DNA from: Treponema peruense
Lineage (GTDB): Bacteria; Spirochaetota; Spirochaetia; Treponematales; Treponemataceae
NCBI RefSeq assembly: GCF_016117655.1
Contig: NZ_CP064936.1
Coordinates: 2,294,001-2,358,000 of the forward strand
DNA: 64,000 nucleotides
Direction: 5' to 3'
This document shows positions 61,488-64,000 of this stretch, in pieces (position 1 is the first letter of the stretch; each line of letters begins with the position of its first letter). The translations under genes and the position numbers were made by a program. The notes beneath the pieces are model-generated. The model saw nothing but the letters and a program-made list of their open reading frames with translations, was not told where the DNA came from and searched no databases.

Positions 61488-62280
61488 CCTTTTCCTCCTC
61501 AAGAGCACGTCTTGTAAGTTCGTACATAATTACAGAAGATGCTTGGGCAACATTAAGGCTGTCTACATTCGGAGTTTCTGCAGTGGAATTCATTCCGGCA
61601 AAAGGAATAATTACAGTATAGTCACAATTTTCCCTTACTGCACTGCTTATTCCGTTTTCTTCGTTTCCAAGAACAATAATTGCAGGCTTTCCCGCACAGA
61701 GTTCAGAAAGTTCTGAAACACTTTTTTTTGCATCAAGAGCAGTTCCTATTCTGACCATTTTGCCGGCCATATCTTTAAGCAGAAAAGGAATTGATTTGAT
61801 GGAATAAATGTGAACAAATTCCATTCCGCCTTCTGCGACACGGTAACTGCTTGTCGTAACAGAAGACTGGGCTTCATCGAGCGGAATAACGATATTCTTT
61901 ATTCCAAAAAAAGCTGCGCTTCTTACAATTGCGCCAAGATTATTTGCATTGCCTACACGATCAAGAAGCACGGCACTTTCACCGGCAGAAACCCAGGTGG
62001 CAGTAATATCTGTAGTAAGAGGTTCAATCACAGGAGGTTCAATCATTGCAACAACTCCCTGATGGTGAACGCTGCCGCAAAGTTTTTCCAGTTCTACAGG
62101 ATCCTTTACTTTATTGTACGGTTTTTTTGCAGCCGCAAGTTTTTTACAAAGACCGCCAAAAAGAGGAGCACGTTCGTCTGTAAAATAAAGTCTCTGTATT
62201 CTCTGCCAGTTGATTTTTTCAAGTGTTTTAACCGCAGCAAATCCGCAGACGGCAAGTTCGTTTTTAAGGGTATTCTTCAT
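61477..62280 (-). CDS. TrmH/SpoU-family RNA 2'-O-methyltransferase
   Basis: 267 residues starting MKNTLKNELAVCGF. SPOUT motifs: LDRVGNANNLGAIVRSAAFF, IVLGNEENGISSAVRENCDY and NVDSLNVAQASSVIMYEL. The N-terminal part fits a substrate-binding domain (TDERAPLFGGLCKKLAAA). tRNA or rRNA target unknown. Precedes the PAP2 gene. Confidence 0.92.
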   Translation of the reverse strand: MKNTLKNELAVCGFAAVKTLEKINWQRIQRLYFTDERAPLFGGLCKKLAAAKKPYNKVKDPVELEKLCGSVHHQGVVAMIEPPVIEPLTTDITATWVSAGESAVLLDRVGNANNLGAIVRSAAFFGIKNIVIPLDEAQSSVTTSSYRVAEGGMEFVHIYSIKSIPFLLKDMAGKMVRIGTALDAKKSVSELSELCAGKPAIIVLGNEENGISSAVRENCDYTVIIPFAGMNSTAETPNVDSLNVAQASSVIMYELTRRALEEEKVDK

Positions 62281-62327
62281 AAGAAGATTATATCCCAGCA
62301 AAAATAAAAAGTCCATTACAATAAAAA

Positions 62328-63017
62328 TCAGTGGCGCTCTGCCAAAGGGGAATGTCCGTAAAAAGAAGAATACAGTCTGCTAAAGTAAGCCGCATCTGCA
62401 ATTCCGCATTCACGAGAAACTTCAGAAACAGTCATTCCTGTTTTAACAAGAAGATTTCTTGCAGTAAAAAGCCTGAATTCATTCACGTAGTTCCACAAAG
62501 AAATGCCCAGTTCCTTTTTGAAAATTCTTGAAAGGTAATCTTCGGCAACACCAAGTTGTGAAGCAATCATTTCGCGTGTAAGCGCTTTGGAAATATTTTT
62601 GTTTATAAAAAGAACAGCATACTTAACGATAGCGCCTGTTCTTGCAGGAAGAATATTTTTCTTTGAAGAAAAGATTTTTTTTAATTCAGAATAAAATGCG
62701 TCAGACAAAGCCACGCATGTGTTGCACAGAAGGACACGCGGAAAGCCGGCAATTCCTGCAAGGTTTGAAAAACTTTCAAAAGAGTCGGCTGCTACCAGAA
62801 CAGGAACAAAAACCAGAAGTTCGTTGCGGCGTATTTCTGCAATGTCAACGTCACGCACATTTTCAAAAACAATCAGGTCTGGAACAAAACGCGGCAGAAG
62901 GTTGTCCAAAAAACTTATTGAAGAAATAACTTCTGTAATATTTGCAGCCGCCCATTTTTTCAAAAGCCGCGAGTCAGAGCCTATAAAAATTATTTTGCGC
63001 GGTTTTTCTATCTGCAT
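62328..63017 (-). CDS. AraC-family transcriptional regulator
   Basis: 229 residues starting MQIEKPRKIIFIGSD; the start overlaps the end of the HD gene by 10 bases. The N-terminal half looks like a response-regulator-type fold (IIFIGSDSRLLKKW, DLIVFENV) without the phospho-Asp pattern being certain. The C-terminal AraC domain is clear: REMIASQLGVAEDYLSRIFK, KELGISLWNYV, TVSEVSRECGIADAAYFSRL and GHSP. Confidence 0.9.
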   Translation of the reverse strand: MQIEKPRKIIFIGSDSRLLKKWAAANITEVISSISFLDNLLPRFVPDLIVFENVRDVDIAEIRRNELLVFVPVLVAADSFESFSNLAGIAGFPRVLLCNTCVALSDAFYSELKKIFSSKKNILPARTGAIVKYAVLFINKNISKALTREMIASQLGVAEDYLSRIFKKELGISLWNYVNEFRLFTARNLLVKTGMTVSEVSRECGIADAAYFSRLYSSFYGHSPLAERH

Positions 63018-64000
63018 GACGCCCACCGTACACAGCCAAACTCTGTATCCCTGTAATTCAAAAATGCGTTTATGCAACAGGCGGCGTCTGCACTCAGTTC
63101 TGAAACACGCGCACAGGAACGGACGCCGTTAAGTTCAACAAGCGGGTCAACGTAACGCTTCTTTACATTTACATTCACACAGTAAAAATCTTCATTAACA
63201 GAAGGTTCTGTTTTAAAACGTTCAATCTTTGTCATCGAAGTAAATGTAAAAAAATATTTTGCAAAAGTTCCGGACGGATTTTTTTTTGCATAATCGCAGA
63301 ATATCTGCATCAGTTCACGTTCAGAAAAGGTATACAAATCTTTTTCGCAAACAATAGAATTTTCCACCGCACATGAAACAAGGTCTGCCATAAGCTGCAT
63401 TGCAACTTTATCTTCGTTATGCTGAAGAATCAGACTTATTGAACAGAAACGTTTTGTATAAAGAACAGCTTCGTGCAAGTCAGAAAAACCAAGTTCTGCA
63501 ATTCCGTTTTTGTCATAAAGAATTTTCACGGCAGAATAATTTTTTTTGATTTCTTCAAGCGTCCAGCTTTCATCCAAAGCCGCACCGCTCGGGTACATAT
63601 ACTCAAGACGGTCTGCACTAAGCGAAGGCATTTTATTGTCTGCAACTGAAAACCTGTGGTAGTCGTCAACATCAGCTGCAGTAAGACCGTCCTGTTCCAA
63701 AACCGCAGCCAAATCTTTGTCATCATGAATCATTGCTGCGTTAAGCGACTCCGTGCTTTCCTGCGTAAGTGCATCGCCGTTTCTAAAATCTGTTACATGA
63801 CTGAATGCCGGTGTCGAAACATCGTGAAGAAGAGCCGCAACCGTCTGTTTTTTGTCGTGCGTAAAATTCCAGACGATAAGAGCTGTTCCCACGGAATGAT
63901 CAAACCTTGAATAAAAAAATGAATTCTTAAAAAGAGGTGTCCAGTCAGTTCCACACAAAAGACCAATTCCGCGTAGCCTCTGCAAAACAGAAAGTGCTTC
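63008..64000 (-). CDS. HD-domain phosphohydrolase, cut by right edge
   Basis: The frame runs off the window (five codons beyond the first possible start), so the N-terminus is missing. HD motifs are visible: FYSRFDHSVGTALIVW, AALLHDVSTPAFSHVTDF (His-Asp pair). Metal-dependent phosphohydrolase resembling dNTPase/SAMHD-type proteins; the substrate is unknown. Overlaps the AraC gene, suggesting one operon. Confidence 0.88.
   Translation of the reverse strand, partial: EALSVLQRLRGIGLLCGTDWTPLFKNSFFYSRFDHSVGTALIVWNFTHDKKQTVAALLHDVSTPAFSHVTDFRNGDALTQESTESLNAAMIHDDKDLAAVLEQDGLTAADVDDYHRFSVADNKMPSLSADRLEYMYPSGAALDESWTLEEIKKNYSAVKILYDKNGIAELGFSDLHEAVLYTKRFCSISLILQHNEDKVAMQLMADLVSCAVENSIVCEKDLYTFSERELMQIFCDYAKKNPSGTFAKYFFTFTSMTKIERFKTEPSVNEDFYCVNVNVKKRYVDPLVELNGVRSCARVSELSADAACCINAFLNYRDTEFGCVRWASCR

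Overview
The window reads as a chromosomal segment of a spirochaete, most likely a host-associated (rumen or gut) Treponema. The reasons are the style of the exported lipoproteins, several large proteins that resemble only spirochaetal hypotheticals, a homopolymeric G tract in a lipoprotein promoter as known from Treponema, and BspA-type leucine-rich repeat debris. The species assignment is inference; no rRNA is present. Coding density is high, with genes on both strands in short operons.

Left part (1-9.8 kb): end of an unknown gene, a YibE/F membrane protein whose 3' end runs antisense into a diguanylate-cyclase remnant, a methyltransferase, proS, an exported protein, a GerMN protein, a transsulfuration pair (cystathionine gamma-synthase type enzyme plus MalY/PatB C-S lyase) and a DNA-deoxyinosine glycosylase.

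Accessory island (9.8-15.4 kb), ending at an initiator tRNA-fMet gene: a truncated YqiA-like hydrolase, two short peptide genes with nearly identical leaders but different tails, four consecutive hairpins, a strong TTCG-loop terminator or attenuator, and a radical SAM/SPASM protein with an N-terminal PqqD-like recognition domain. This is a probable RiPP (modified peptide) locus. It continues with an amidohydrolase-like ORF that carries an in-frame palindromic insertion and a leucine-rich-repeat tail, a DUF4143 ATPase, a beta-helix fragment, a second DUF4143 fragment, and a duplicated tRNA 3' end next to a 126-bp inverted-repeat element.

Middle (15.5-45.9 kb): cell-wall and envelope genes (NlpC/P60, SLT transglycosylase, LysM protein, LspA, M15 peptidase), an MBL-fold RNA-processing-type protein with SlyX, a 71-bp tandem repeat array, thyX, an OLD-like ATPase/TOPRIM protein, ABC-transporter debris, SlyD, Nfu, a CPA2 antiporter, rubrerythrin, a DUF1538/tandem-PII/BirA operon, LuxS and MTA/SAH nucleosidase, a candidate small RNA, YhbY and the NAD(P)HX repair enzyme.

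Right part (45.9-64 kb): a two-gene lipoprotein operon (InlB-type repeats) driven by a promoter with nine G residues between perfect -35 and -10 boxes, which suggests phase variation; a complete trp operon with two gene fusions (trpE, trpGD, trpCF, trpB, trpA) and an inverted repeat over its promoter; TetR plus oleate hydratase; a decayed flavin reductase; an Rrf2 regulator; PAP2 phosphatase, TrmH-type methyltransferase, AraC regulator, and an HD phosphohydrolase cut by the right edge.
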